From: Hygrophila difformis
Taxonomy: Eukaryota > Streptophyta > Magnoliopsida > Lamiales > Acanthaceae
Length of the DNA: 64,000 nucleotides
Reading direction: 5' to 3'
NCBI GenBank assembly: GCA_030278955.1
Contig: JAOANR010000003.1
Location: 30,643,227 to 30,707,226, forward strand
Under the pieces are notes generated by a model. That model saw only the letters and a list, made by a program, of their open reading frames with translations. It was not told where the DNA came from and made no database searches. Position 1 is the stretch's first letter; every line of letters begins with the position of its first letter. Below, piece by piece: positions 1 to 11,944 of the stretch. The position numbers and the translations under genes were made by a program.

Positions 1-816
1 ACGAACATAAATCTTTCCTCCAAATGGTGACGTAGCATCAACTTCTTCAGAATGAAGGTTAGCATAGAACTCCCTCACTAGTGCTGGAGAATAGTATTCC
101 AACTTGGTAGCCCAAAAGAGAAGGCTGGCATCCTCAAGATATTTGGTAAACCCAAGTTCTCTGTAGATTGAATGAGTGAGCTGCTCTTCAGGAATGAACT
201 CACGAATGCTTAAATCCTTCGAAAACTTCTGCGAGTCCTTGTCATAGTATTTGAAGTTAAGAGCGGCTTGAACAGACAAGGGACTAACAGACTTAGGTAG
301 TTTCTGTGAGGTTTCGACTGCAATGCCTTTGTCTTTCCTCTTGCGAGATCTGGTAGTGGGAGTTCGAGTAGCAGGGCGTTGTTGACGCGTTGCTTCAAAA
401 TCAGTATGGGGTTGCTCCTCCTAGTTCTGATCCTCTGTCTCGACATCATACTGATTTGGATTGAAGTCATCTTCCGCCTCTTTCTGTGTGGTCTCAGTGC
501 CTTCATCCGAATCAAAAGCAAAGGTCTCTTTTACAGTAGGGGGCAAAGCAGGAGGAACTGGTGTTGGAAGTTCTCCGGCTGGTGGTAAGGTGTCTAGTGG
601 CATCACCTCTTGTACGTCATCATCAGCATTGCCTTCAGTCTCATCGCCAGTATTTCCTTGAGCTTGATCAGAAGGAATCGATTCATTTGAAGAGTTTCCT
701 GAGGGGTTAGATTCAGAAATAGGTTCTGGGGAGGGTTCAATAGATGGAGTAGTATCTGGGCTAGGTTTTTCAGTAGTTGGAACATCAGAGGACGGATATT
801 GTGAAGAAAACGCCAT
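1..816 (-). pseudogene. Post-pol extra ORF of copia-1 (partial, one in-frame stop)
   Basis: The frame opens at an ATG at 814-816 and stays open to the window edge apart from one TAG at 421-423. The first ~130 residues are rich in Ser, Pro, Glu and Asp. Past the TAG the frame has a basic stretch and then a segment like the extra ORF of copia-2, including the shared motif VREFYANL. It therefore belongs to the plant-specific family often labelled 'putative plant transposon protein' and, in SIRE elements, 'env-like'. No signal peptide or membrane span is visible in this part, so an envelope role is not supported. The missing C-terminal half lies to the left of the window. Confidence 0.7.
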
Positions 817-1149
817 GGCTGCAACTTAGTAAAAGAAACACACAAGAGAAAGATGGAAATTCTTTGAAAGAGAAATGAAAAGAAACGGACGCAAACCGTG
901 TTTTAAAAAGAGTTTAGAAAAGAGTAATGGGGAACGATTGTTTTGGACGACGTGCGCAATGATGGTGGAGGAGACGGTTTCAGTCGTCTGCAGGTCATGA
1001 TACCTCCATGTAGACATCGTATCACAACTTTTGGCATTATCCGTAATCATCCTCTCTTCAAATCTTTTGGGCCTAAAAAATTAGTAACAAGAAAGAACAA
1101 AGCCCAAAACATTAGTTAAAGTTAAGAAGAAAAATAACTAAGGCCCAGA
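817..1149 (-). other. Spacer between pol and extra ORF of copia-1
   Basis: No coding frame is recognisable here. It corresponds to the pol-to-extra-ORF spacer of copia-2 (37073-37280), but I do not see the GGGGGAG purine tract that copia-2 carries in that position. Confidence 0.5.
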
Positions 1150-1805
1150 ATGGTTCTAAGCCTTTCAAAGTTTTCTACATCAATTGCTTTAGTGAGGATG
1201 TCAGCCGCTGTTCTGACGACCCCATATGTTGAATGTCACACACGTTTTCTTCTACCAAATCTCAGATGAAATGATATCGAATGTCAATGTGTTTGCTTCC
1301 GTTATGAAGTACTGGGTTCTTCGAGATGTTAATAGCACTTGTATTGTTACACAGTACCTGGAACCTTTCTTTGTTAACTCCATAATCGGCCAACATCTGT
1401 TTCATCCACATGTGCTGAGAGCAACAACATGTAGCAGCTATATACTCAGCTTCTGCAGTAGAAAGTGCAACAATGTTCTGCTTTTGAATACCAACTAACA
1501 AGATTGTTGCCTAGATAAAAGCATCCACCAGTGGTTGATCTTCTGTCGTCGCAACTACATGCCCAATCTGAATCTGTGCACCCAATAAGGTCCAAATTTG
1601 ATCTTTTTGAGTACCAAATACCAAGCTCCAAAGTTCCCTTAATATATCTCATTATCCTTTTAGTGGCTTTGAGATGCGATTCTTTTGGTTGAGATTGATA
1701 CCTTGCACAAACTCCTATACTATAGGATATATCAGGTCTGGTAGCTGTTAGGTAGAGAAGACTACCTATTATGCTTCTGTATAGTTTTTTATCATCTTTT
1801 CTAGA
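1150..1805 (-). pseudogene. RNase H region of copia-1 pol
   Basis: C-terminal end of a Ty1/copia polyprotein, which degrades the RNA strand of the RNA/DNA hybrid during reverse transcription. Motifs shared with intact copia-2 are visible in two frames: TDSDWA (~1580-1600) and [10 protein letters not shown] (~1430-1460), followed by NTSAINIS and HIDIRYHFI. A frameshift near 1500 separates the two blocks, and a stop at 1806-1808 separates them from RT. Non-functional. Confidence 0.8.
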
Positions 1806-3137
1806 TTAGTCCTTAAAAAGTTTCTCTTGTTGTCCAAGAGGAGTCCGGACAACTTTACTATCCTCCATGTGAAATTTCTTCAGCATGTTTCTGGCATACT
1901 TCTCTTGTGACAAAAAGATACCATCCTTGAGTTGCTTATTTTGTAACCCCAAAAAGTAATGTAACTCTCCCATCATACTCATCTCAAACTCGGATTTCAT
2001 GGCCTCTATAAAACCTTTTCTGAGATGTTCTGAGGTGGCTCCAAAAATTATATCATCCACATAAACCTGTGCTATGACAAAGTCGTTGTTGGTATGCTTC
2101 ACAAACAACGTTTTGTCAACATTACCTCTGATATACCCATTATTCATAAGAAACTGTGATAATCTTTCATACCAAGCACGGGGTGCTCGCTTAAGTCCAT
2201 ACAAAGCTCCTTTAACTCTGTAGACATAGTCAGGATGTTCATGATCCTCAAATCCTGCTGGTTGTGCCACATATATCTCTTCTTTTATCTTACCATTCAA
2301 GAAAGCTGTCTTTATATCCATCTGGTATAGCTTGAAGTTCATACAACATGCAAACGCCAGTAATATTCTTACTGCTTCCATTCTAGCAACTGGAGCAAAT
2401 GTCTCTCCATAGTCCAATCCTTCTATTTGAGTGTAACCTTGAGCCACTAGTCTTGCTTTATTTCTAATAACATTTCCTTGTTCATCTGTCTTATTCCTGA
2501 AGATCCATTTGGTACTAATGACATTTATGTTGTCAGGCGGTGGTACCAATTCCCAAACAGAATTCCTTTCAAATTGTAACAACTCATCTTGCATGGTTGC
2601 AATCCAATATTCATCCTTGAGGGCTTCAATAGTATTCTTTGGCTCTATCTTAGATATGAAACAATTCATCCCAGCCAGTTGTCTGTAATCAATATCCTTC
2701 TTATTTCTAGTTTGTCTAGGAGCATCTACATTACCAGTGATGTCTTTATTGGAGTGATGTTTCAATGTCCTTGAACATTTCCTCTTATTATTCACAATCT
2801 CTTCTTTAGAAGGATGATCTTCTTCAGTAGCATCAGTTGTGATTTCTTCTGAAACAGAACTTGTTCCCACTTCAATAGGTTGGTTACTTGTTTCACGATC
2901 ATGTGAGAATGGTTGAGGGATTACATGTAACTCAATGAAATCCTCTATCTGCCTCTTGTCTGGAAGTTCTTCAAAAATAACATTTGTAGATTCCACAACC
3001 TTTCTGATTTCAAGGAGATAAACTTTATGTGCCTTTAAGTTGTTGGAGTAGCCTAAGATTTTTAAAATGCTCAAATGTTTCATCCTTGGACCTGAGAAAC
3101 AACACCCAAATGAATCTAAAATAATCATCATTAACAA
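1806..3137 (-). pseudogene. Reverse transcriptase of copia-1 pol, with integrase C-terminal remnant
   Basis: Open frame of 443 codons. The first ~60 residues are the C-terminal end of copia integrase (GYSNNLKAHKVY). An acidic linker follows, then a full Ty1/copia RT domain (RVT_2 type) starting near WELVPPPDNINVISTKW. The catalytic box YVDDIIFG lies near 2050-2070, and LYGLKRAPRAWYERL precedes it. Its start has no biological meaning, because the normal protein is a polyprotein. The frame overlaps the protease/integrase fragment at 3025-3137, which marks a deletion and frameshift inside integrase. Confidence 0.85.
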
Positions 3138-3798
3138 CTAAAATGTACCTCTTTCCATTTAGACTTTCAACTTCAGTAGGATCCATTAGGTCCATATGAA
3201 TCAGTTCAAGGCAATGAGTAGTGTTGATTCCTTCCACTTTCTTGTGTTGAGATTTTGTTTGTTTTCCTTTTGCACATCCTTCACAGGTGAGATTGGTGTT
3301 CCTATGTAGTTTAGGCAGACCTCTGACAGCACCAGAAATACTTAATTTGTACAACGTTTGGTAATTTAAGTGTGCCATCCTCTTATGCCATAGACTAGTA
3401 AGATGCTCCTTTGAGATTAGGGCCCTGTCAATAGTTTCCTTCAAAGTATACCAGTTAATGTTTGATCTTCCACCAGACATAATACACTTATTATCTTTAG
3501 AAATATAACAAGTGTTCATGTCAAATAGTACTAAGGATCTTTCAACACACAATTGGCTTATAGAAATTAAATTTGTAGTTAAGCCTTTTACAAAATAGAC
3601 TTTAGAGAGATTAGAGAGGACTCCCTTGTCAATTGAGCCAAAACCTGTAATTTTGCTTTTGACACCATCACCAAATATTACTTCACCACAATCTTGCCCT
3701 CTGAAGTTCTGAAGTATGTCTTTGGTTCCAGTCATGTGCCTTGAATAACCAGAATCAAAATACCACTTGATATCTTTTTGTTGTTCCTGCAAGGACAA
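3025..3798 (-). pseudogene. Protease plus integrase N-terminal half of copia-1
   Basis: Starts within the aspartic protease (WYFDSGYSRHMTG; active-site DSG). It continues through the GAG-pre-integrase zinc-binding segment (WHKRMAHLNY ... CEGCAKGKQ) and enters the integrase core with the first catalytic Asp (LIHMDLMDP). After YFRFIWVLFLRSKDETF the homology jumps straight to the integrase C-terminus in another frame. The second Asp and the Glu of the DD35E triad are therefore deleted, so this integrase cannot be active. Confidence 0.85.
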
Positions 3799-3899
3799 AA
3801 CAACAAGACCAACAGATTGATTATAGGAATTTTTTGGTACCCATGCCTTTCGGATTTGAATCTTCTTTTGGAGTTCCAGTGATGGCCAAACTACTGGTT

Positions 3900-4690
3900 T
3901 TCCATTTATCAGATCTCAAACAATCCTTAAGCATGTATCAGCTTGATGTCCTGGCAATCCACAATAGATGCAATCCTGGCAATCCTCAATATGAGCTGCT
4001 ACACTGCTTGATTCTTCACCAAGATATCCACCACTAACAAAACTCCTTTTAAATGGTTTGGACTTGCTTTGCTTGCCTTTCTTCTTATATCCAATACCTG
4101 TAAAATCACCAGGTTGTTTGCACATTGAAAGAACATAGTTTAGTTTACCTTTACCTTTTTCCAACCTTTCTAAATCACCATTTCTAGATTTGAGTCTTTC
4201 TCGTTCAATTCCAAGGGCTTTGTTTTCATCAGAAAGTTTCACACATTTGGCTTCAGATTCTGACAGTTTGTTGCTAAGGAGTTTTGATTCTTTAAGAACT
4301 TTGTCTTTCTCAGCTTCAAGTTTGTCATAAGCAATCCCAAGGTCTGTAAGTTGTGCTAACAACTTCTTGTTTTCAGTGCAGGCAATGTCATATTCATCTT
4401 TTAGCTCGTCATAAGTATCAGCTAGCTTGGTATATATCTCTTTTATATCACATGAAACAAATGAATCATCATCATCAGTAGAATAAGCTAAAGAACTAGA
4501 ATTACCTCTCAAAGGACTGTTATCACGAAGCATGAAGACTACAACTTCATCAGAGTCACTTTGTTGTTCCTCAGTATTTTCAACTTCTGAATCACCATCA
4601 CTTAAAGTGGCTTGAAAGACTTTTCCTTCCTTCCTTTTAGCTGTAGGACACTCTGCCTTAACATGGCCCTTTCCTTCAGATTCATAGAAG
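3900..4690 (-). pseudogene. Gag C-terminal half of copia-1 (coiled coil and zinc knuckle)
   Basis: One frame (3916-4533) shows a Ser/Asp-rich start, a long heptad-like coiled coil (KLADTYDELKDEYDIACTEN onward) and a CCHC zinc knuckle, CIYCGLPGHQADTC. Upstream, near 4640-4690, is a decayed first knuckle (EGKGHVKAECP) whose leading cysteines are changed. The order knuckle, acidic coiled coil, knuckle is the same as in copia-2 gag. The knuckles bind genomic RNA in the virus-like particle. Confidence 0.75.
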
Positions 4691-4841
4691 ATTATGAAGA
4701 GAATTTATCAAATCTCTCAGGCTCTTTTGGTTTTCTGAACTTAGTGCTTTTTCCATCCTGCTTCTTAAGGCTCTTGAACTGTCTCTTATCAGTCGTTGAA
4801 ACACTACTTGAACTACCTTTTTGTGACTTCCCTTTCTGAAA

Positions 4842-5635
4842 CTACCTTCTGTTCTTTTCTTGAAGAATCCTGGCAACCCTTTTGGATAATAAGGACATCT
4901 CTTTTTCAAGATCATCATCAGATCGCTCATCCAATTCAGCCTTGAATGCAATGTTCTTGGACTTATTCTTGTCTCTTGGATTTAGATGATTTAACTCATA
5001 ATTTTGAAGATTTCCAACTAGTACTTTGAGTGACATGGTATTTATCTTATCACTTTCTTCAAAAACTGAAACTTTTCCAGAGTACTTCGAAGAAACTGTT
5101 CTCAACATTTTCCTAACTAGTTTCTGTTCATCGAAATCCATCCCGAGTTCGATGCATTGATTAACAACCTCCTGAAATCTTCCAAAATAGGCTGATATAT
5201 CTTCATCATCTGTCATTTCGATCTTGTCATAGAGTGATTCTACTCGATGTAAACGTGTGGTTTCACATCTGTTGAACCTTCAAATCTAAGTTCCAAGAAT
5301 CTCCATGCATCATATGTCGTTTTACAATTTTTAATCATCCTGTGCTGAAATTCTTCCATTACGCCACATATAGTGTACATTGCAGCGGCATTACCCTGTT
5401 TAGCAGCCTTTTCAGTGGTAGAGTATTCAGATTTCGTTACAGGTCGGACTGTGGGTGGTGCAGTGCTTCCTTCAGCTGGTTGAATGGTTCTAGTGGGTGG
5501 TTCCCACTTCTCTTCGACAGCTTCCCAGACTTCATCCCCGAGCGCTTGAAGATAATACTGCATTCTCGACTTCCAATAGTTGTAGTTTGTTCCATCAAAG
5601 ATCGGAGGACGCAGGTGCGCGACTTCACGACTCAT
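4842..5635 (-). pseudogene. Gag N-terminal half of copia-1
   Basis: Capsid part of a SIRE-type gag. The ATG at 5633-5635 starts MSREVAHLRPPIFDGTNYNY, with the lineage motif PPxFDGTNYxYWKxRM. The frame runs to 5240 and shifts at ~5220-5240. It resumes at 5216 with ISAYFGRFQEVVNQC, equivalent to AAYHARFKKLVNE in copia-2. Capsid protein forms the virus-like particle. The frameshift and later stops make it a pseudogene. Confidence 0.85.
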
Positions 5636-5671
5636 AATGAATCTGCCTCAATTAAATCTATTAGAAGAGCG

Positions 5672-5683
5672 GCTCTGATACCA
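5672..5683 (-). other. Primer-binding site of copia-1 (tRNA-Met)
   Basis: The minus strand reads TGGTATCAGAGC, the standard plant initiator tRNA-Met primer-binding site. It lies between the gag start and the 5' LTR, whose plus-coordinate edge I place at about 5689. Confidence 0.85.
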
Positions 5684-5688
5684 CTTCT

Positions 5689-5779
5689 TGGTCCCTTATC
5701 TTGAGTCGGTAGTTAGTCAATATACAGAATAACGCACAAACACATCAATAAGTAAAGATATGCAGAAATGTAAAGATGA
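5689..5779 (-). repeat. 5' LTR of copia-1, first piece
   Basis: This is the 3' end of the minus-oriented 5' LTR, directly after the primer-binding site. It is cut at 5779 by element 2 and resumes at 23529. GATGA at 5775-5779 is the left target-site duplication of element 2. The exact edge next to the primer-binding site is uncertain by a few bases. Confidence 0.7.
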
Positions 5780-6055
5780 TGTCGTAGCCGGCCCAGCCGA
5801 CCCGACTGACAAACGGACCGATCCGGATATTTGGAACAGACAGAAAATTATTTGGAGTTATCCGGAACAGAATTCAAGTGGGCTCCAAGTATTTAATTTG
5901 AGGAAGACAAGCAATTGGACTCAAATTAAGGAAAGAGGACCAAGAATTTTTATCTGGCCCAACATGATCCAGATGGGTCGAGCTCTTCTAATTCAATTGC
6001 CAGCGCATACACTTCGCAAGCTAATTTGGACAGCCCAATTCAGCAAGGCCAAGGC

Positions 6056-8633
6056 TGTAACACCCCGGTTTTTGGTCACCCAGGTCGGGATGTCACCGCC
6101 ACACCTTCCCAGTAAGACACGGTTTCTCCGAGCTTACCAAAGAGATGCAAGGCTAGGTATTGCAGTATTTAAATCATTTAAAACCATTCAAATAGCCCAT
6201 TCAAAACAAGTTCAAAAATAAATATTATAATGCAGCGGAATAATAGTATCTAAGTATAAGTATTGCAGCGGAAAATGTAAATAGGGCCAACATGGCCAAA
6301 ACACGGGTTAAACAGGCCCGTTTGTACTATAGTCTAATGCAAGATATTAAAATAATAAGTTCCCAAAATATTTCCCCCATATGCATAAAATGTTCATGCT
6401 CAATCCACATACTCTGTAAGGAAAAAGGAAATAAAATGGTTTGGTCAGCACAACTTGCTGAGTAAGTTAATACAGACATGATCGTGGGGTTTCAAAGCCA
6501 TTAATTAATATTTAAATAAAAGCATGATAATAAATCATAAATAATCCAATTTAATAATCTAACCAATTCGCATAATTAATTCATGGCACTAATCAATAAT
6601 ACATTCAGCATAATTTAAATAAAAGTCATAATTAATTCAAATAAAGCATTTAATAATCTAAAAGGACCATAAATAAATATTTAACTATCCCCATTACTCC
6701 CAAAATTTAGTATTTCAAGTATTTAACGATTGCATCGCAATCTCGTCAAGTTTAGCCAGAAGCCGGCGGCCGCAGCCGTATCTGCCATACCCAGTACCAC
6801 TCCGGAGCCTCGGAAAACCCATATGGATATTCACGTGAGTGTAGGCTATATATCTCATGCCGTTTTGGCAACATATCTCAAAATTTCGCGCGGGTCACCA
6901 TCGTCCATAAAGGCATGAAGTGAATCGTTAGGAGGGCACCCTGCAGAGCACTCACCCCCTACTTTTAAAAGATCAAGTTTGTAAAGGGGATTTCCTAAAT
7001 TTCAGATTTCATGTATTTATTTCAAAGAGTCTTCTACTCGTTTAAACCTTAAAGGCTAGTTTCACCGTTTCAACGAGATTTCAAGATTTGACTCGGTCAA
7101 CCACAATTTACTTCAAAATTCATTAAAAATTGAGTTTAAATCCAAAAAATTCTGAAATTTGACCAGTGACTCGAAAACACATAGATGAACGAGTTTCATG
7201 TTTTAAGTTTTTCCATCCGAGGTACGGAAGTAAGTGAAAAACGTCAATCTTTAACAGGATAATAATCTGTCCGAAAATTCTAGCACCAGTTTCAGGATTT
7301 CAAGATCTACCATAGCAACCTAACTCCAAATTTAATGAAATTTTATAGAGAGATACCTAAGACACATATCTACAACTTTCATGTTCGGCTAAAGTTCCAA
7401 ATCGGTCTAGATCTAATGTTAAAAACGTCATCAAGTTCGGACCTATGTTCTGTCCAAATTTCAAGATCCAATTTCAAAGCAGTTCGGTTTGAGAACGAAT
7501 TCAGATATCAAATCATAACGAAAAATTATGAAATTTTTACAGTAGCTAGATTAATGACTTAGGAACGTTTTTTGTGTTTTAAGTTTTCTCGTTTGACAGG
7601 TTAAAGGATTCGGAAAAATCAAGCAAAAACGCTGCGCCGTTAAAGATTTCGTTTTGACAGATTTTACGTTCTTGGTTTAAATCGTTAGATCAAGTGTATT
7701 TTAAATCCTCCCAAAACCATAGTAAGATTAACTTACAGATCTTTGGGCGTCCGGGATCGTCGATTCGGAGGCGTGGCTTCCAGTCCACCGTTTATCTTCT
7801 CCGTTCGTCGGGTTCTTCGTTCTAGATCCGATTCGGGCTGTAGAGAAGAAAAAGAATGAAGTTAGGATTCGTTTTCGAATTGCATATGGAACAAAGATCG
7901 GATCGGAACTTACCACAACGTTAGAGATCTTCCAATTTTCGTCCACGACAGCCTCGCCTTGGTTTCGTGCCTCCGACGACTCCGGAATTAGGGTTTTTTG
8001 TGTAGAGAGAATTCGTAGGGTTTTGAAAAGTGTTCGGGGCTGACAAGAGGTGTTATTTATAGATAGGCACGATCTAGGGATGTCCAAGGTCGGCCTTGGT
8101 GAGTGTTGAGCCAAAGATTCGGGCGAGTGAATCTCGCAACCGGCGAATCTGTCGAGTGGCGCGGTCTCGGCGCGCCGTTTGTGGAAAGACAGCGCGGCCA
8201 CCGCGCGGCCCACGCCTGGACTTCGGTCCGGGCGGGTCGTGCGATCCGTCGGGCATTTCCTCCTCTCTTTCGGACTTCTATCCCTCTATGTTCTCGGATT
8301 CGGATTTCCGGGATATCTTCGGGCTCCTATTCCCTATCTAAATTCTTACTCGGGTCTAGATTTAATATTGGCCCCGAATTCTCAAGTCTGTTAGTGTCAG
8401 GTATACTTGTACAATTTATTTGATTAATTTTATCTTTGGCTTTACGAGTATTGGAAATTTAGTTCCATCTTAAATTAAATTTCATTTCTCATTTCCTTGT
8501 CTATGTATTATGTTTATTCATTTATTATATTTATTTATTGTTATTGTTTTATTTATTATTTGTTTATTATTTATTTTATTTATTTATTTTATTAATTTAT
8601 TTATTTTATGTTGCAAAATTCTCGGGTATTACA
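6056..8633 (-). repeat. 3' LTR of the Tekay-type element
   Basis: 2578 bp. The plus strand begins TGTAACACCCCGG and ends CTCGGGTATTACA, so in element sense it runs TGTAATACCCGAG to GGTGTTACA. A TATA box reads TATAAATA on the minus strand at 8054-8061, with a GC-rich palindromic block (8170-8215) upstream of it. The transcript side has a splice-donor-like GTGGTAAGTT near 7910. A short stem with the core TGCCGTTTTGGCA lies near 6860. Confidence 0.9.
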
Positions 8634-8650
8634 GTCTACCCTCCTTAAGA
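8634..8650 (-). other. Polypurine tract of the Tekay-type element
   Basis: The minus strand reads TTCTTAAGGAGGGTAGAC directly against the 3' LTR start, and it primes plus-strand DNA synthesis. Just upstream, AACTTCGATGACGAAGTT (8651-8669) is an imperfect palindrome. It recurs as AACTTCGAGGACGAAGTT beside both X LTRs. Confidence 0.8.
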
Positions 8651-8876
8651 ATCAACTTCGTCATCGAAGTTGTGTTTCGGCTTTTCTCGTGTTAGGAATG
8701 AATCCTTTTGTTTGTTTTATTATTTTGTGACTGAGCTTAGAATTAAAACTTCTAAGCTGCCTACGTACCCTGTGAAGGGAACAAGCCATAACGTAGTTCA
8801 AAACAATTTGAATTTGTTTGGTTACAAAAATGTACGGAAATGCATGTTGTCACATCCTCTCCCCTTAAGATTGCAG
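8651..8876 (-). other. 3' non-coding tail of the Tekay-type interior
   Basis: AT-rich sequence between the chromodomain stop and the polypurine tract. No further gene is seen. Confidence 0.5.
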
Positions 8877-11148
8877 TTATGTCCCCATAACTGTGTCGGT
8901 GTCGGTTTGGAACAGTGTCGGATAACGTTCCCTTATGTCCGATTCTAACTCCCATGTTGCTGTCTCGCTTTCATGGTTCGACCAAAGAACCTTGATCATC
9001 TTGACAGTTTTATTCCTCGTTACTCGCTCCTTAGTGTCTAGAATTCGCACTGGGACTTCTTCATAAGTCAGATCTTCATCGAGTTCGATTACTTCCGGTT
9101 GAAGTACATGTGTCGGGTCTGGCACATATTTCTTTAGTTGTGAGACATGGAAGACATTATGAACTCGATCTAATTGTGGCGGTAAAGCCAGTCGGTAGGC
9201 CAAATTTCTGACTCGTTCCAGAATCTCGTAAGGTCCTATGTATCGAGGACTCAACTTTCCTCGTTTGCCAAAGCGCATCACCCCCTTCATGGGTCATATC
9301 TTTAGCATGACCCTATCTCCCACTTGAAATTCTAGGTCTCGTCGTCTTACGTCAGCATAACCCTTCTGACGGTCTTGAGCGCCTTTCATTTTCCCTTGAA
9401 TCACCTTTATCTGTTGAGCCATTTCTTCGACAAGTTGTGGTCCCACTATCACAGACTTATCGTTTTCTTCCCAGCTCAACGGGCTTCGGCACTTTCGTCC
9501 ATACAACGCCTCGAAAGGTGCCATGCCAATGCTAGCATTGTAGCTGTTGTTATAGGAAAACTCGATTAAGGGTAAATGAGCTTCCCAATTTCCTTTGAAC
9601 CCCAACATACATGCTCTCAACATGTCCTCAAGTGTTTGGATCGTTCTCTCGGTTTGTCCATCCGTCATTGGGCGGAATGCGGTGCTCATTTTGATTTGAG
9701 TACCGAGAGCTTTTTGTAACTCCGTCCAAAAATGAGAGACAAATCTGCTGTCTCTGTCAGAAATGATGTCATGTGGTACTCCATGTCGTCATACCACATT
9801 ATCAATGTAGGCTCGGGCCAATTGGTCCATAGTCCACGTGTCCTTCATCGGGATAAATATGGCCGTCTTCGTTAGCCTATCCACAATCACCCAAATCTTG
9901 TTCATGCCTTTAGGTGATCGGGGCAATCTCGGGACAAAGTCCATCGAGATGCTATCCCACTTCCAACTTGGAATATCTAATGGTTGCATCAGTCCTGAGG
10001 GTTTATGTCTCACTGCCTTAACCCTTTGGCAGATGAGGTATTTCGCCACGAAGTCTGCCACTTCCTTCTTCATTCCCGGCCACCAGTAGATCTTCTTCAG
10101 GTCCTTGTAAAGTTTGTCACCTCCGGGATGTACTGAATATGGTGTGTTGTGACCTTCATTCATCAACCTTTGCTTCAACTCGACACACTTTTGAGGCACA
10201 CACCATCCCCCTTTGAAGCAAATGCTTCCATCCTCATGGATAGCAAATCCTATTGCCTTCCCTTCGGCAATATACTCCTTTATTCTCTCCAACTTCGCGT
10301 CGCCCGGTTGAGCGAGTCGAATTTCGTCCAATATTGGAGTTTCTACGATCATGGCATTGATTGTATCACTCACTGTACCCGGATGCATGTACAATGCCGG
10401 CGGAATTACCAACGAGTTTGTCACGTGTTGGGTTTTCCGGCTTAAGGCATCGGCTACCACATTCGCCTTCCCCTCGTGGTAGGCTATCTCCAAATCATAA
10501 TCTTTAATAAGTTCCAACCACCTTCGCTGTCTCAAATTCAACTCCTTCTGAGTGAATACATATTTCAAGCTCTTGTGGTCGGTGAACATTCGACACCTTC
10601 GCCCATAAAGATAATGTCTCCATATCTTTAGAGCGAAAACGACTGCTGCCAACTCCAGGTCGTGTGTCGGATAATTTTCCTCGTGAGGTTTCAGTTGGCG
10701 TGATGCATATGCAACGACCTTCGAGTCTTGTATCAAGACACAACCTAAACCTTCCTTCGAAGCGTCGCTGTATACTTCGAAGTCACCATTCTCTGATGGT
10801 AGTGTCAATACGGGTGTGGTTGTGAGTCGTTTCTTCAGCTCTTGAAACGCAATCTCACACGCCTTTGTCCACACGTATTTTACTCCCTTCTTCAGCAGCT
10901 GGGTCAAAGGTCGTGCGATTTTCGAAAAATCCTTCACGAACCATCTATAGTACCCGGCTAATCCAAGGAAACTCCTTATCTCAGTTGGGCTCTTTGGGGT
11001 TGCCCATTCAGTTACGGCAGAAACTTTTGCCGGATCCACTGAAACTCGATCAGCGGATACTATGTGTCCAAGAAATGCTACCTCCTTCAACCAAAAATCG
11101 CATTTGGACAATTTTTCGTGTCGTTGATTGTGTAGCATAATGGAAGGA
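8877..11148 (-). pseudogene. Tekay-type pol fragment: RT end, RNase H, integrase, chromodomain
   Basis: Homology begins abruptly at ~11140 inside RT ([20 protein letters not shown]), so the catalytic half is absent. RNase H follows with [19 protein letters not shown] and [10 protein letters not shown]. Integrase shows the HHCC zinc finger (VHPGGDKLY ... ICQRVKA), [20 protein letters not shown] and TDGQTERT. The last ~70 residues are a chromodomain (EEVPVRILDTKERV ... WELESDIRERYP), which in this family steers integration to marked chromatin. Two in-frame TGA codons at 9789-9791 and 9294-9296 break it. The first looks like CGA to TGA, the usual decay of a methylated CpG. Confidence 0.9.
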
Positions 11149-11149
11149 A

Positions 11150-11347
11150 AAAAAATAAAAAAAAATAAAATCTTTTTCGAGGCCCGCGCGGGGACCGCGC
11201 GGCCACGGCAGTTCGGGAAAAAGAGGCTCGCGCCCCGCGCGAGCCATTTCACCCCTTCCCACCTTCGAGATCACTTCCAATTTGCTCTCAAATTCGCTTT
11301 CCCGTTCTCGAATTCTCCCGTTTCCGAGTCCGATTTTGCTTTGCAAG
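11150..11347 (+). promoter_or_regulatory. LTR-like upstream region of the opposite-strand gene
   Basis: A-rich run (11150-11165) followed by a GC-rich palindromic block (CCGCGCGGGGACCGCGCGG near 11183-11201, then CTCGCGCCCCGCGCGAG). The order A-run then GCGCGG palindrome matches the U3 part of the Tekay-like LTRs, best seen at 44665-44755 in X-right, in the same plus orientation. I infer that the opposite-strand gene carries its own LTR-like promoter. No clear TATA box is visible. Confidence 0.4.
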
Positions 11348-11943
11348 GTATATATCTACTACTTCTACTTGTCAATTTCAGTTTTTATGCTTTGAATCAC
11401 TTGATTTTTGGACGGATCTCAAGATTAGGGTTTATGTGTTAGAATTGGGGATTTATAATTTTTAGACTTAATTCGTGCGAATTAGCGAGTTTATGTGATA
11501 CTTGACGCTATTTTCGTTGTTTAGGAAGTATTTGTGCAACAATGTATACCTAGTTTTGGGAAATTTTTACTAGATTCTTAGTTTTAGGAGGAATATGAAA
11601 TTCCCGATTTGTATTGATATTGCGGCCATGGGAATGAGTTCATTGTGTTATTTTGTGCCACATTATGATGATGAATTGTTGCCTAAGCAATCGTTTCAAT
11701 TTGGGGATGATTCCCATGTGTTTGTAAGTAACCTTTGAATTTGGTTTATTGCGCACATAACGTGTTCGACTAAATGTCCCAAAGAGTTTTGGAATTTGTT
11801 TGGACATATTCTTTGTTGGTTATCCTCTTGGATTGCTCGTGTTAGAGCCTACACTTCATGTTCTTGCGTTTTTCTGTCCTATACTTGGTACAATCGTTGT
11901 GTAGGATTTAACCTTATATTTGCTATTGGTTGGATATTTGCAG
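11348..11943 (+). other. Predicted 5' intron of the opposite-strand gene
   Basis: A donor-like CAAG|GTATAT at 11344-11353 and an acceptor TATTTGCAG ending at 11943 bound a 596-bp AT-rich stretch with no open frame. ATG codons in the downstream ORF follow at once (11945 and 11981). The layout matches the predicted intron before the 640-codon ORF of the Athila element. Sequence inference only. Confidence 0.4.
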
Positions 11944-11944
11944 G

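Noticed and set aside
7728..8213. 161-residue minus-strand ORF in the Tekay LTR
   Set aside because: The counterpart in the other LTR is much shorter (16461-16706), so the frame is not kept. It is part of the LTR leader.
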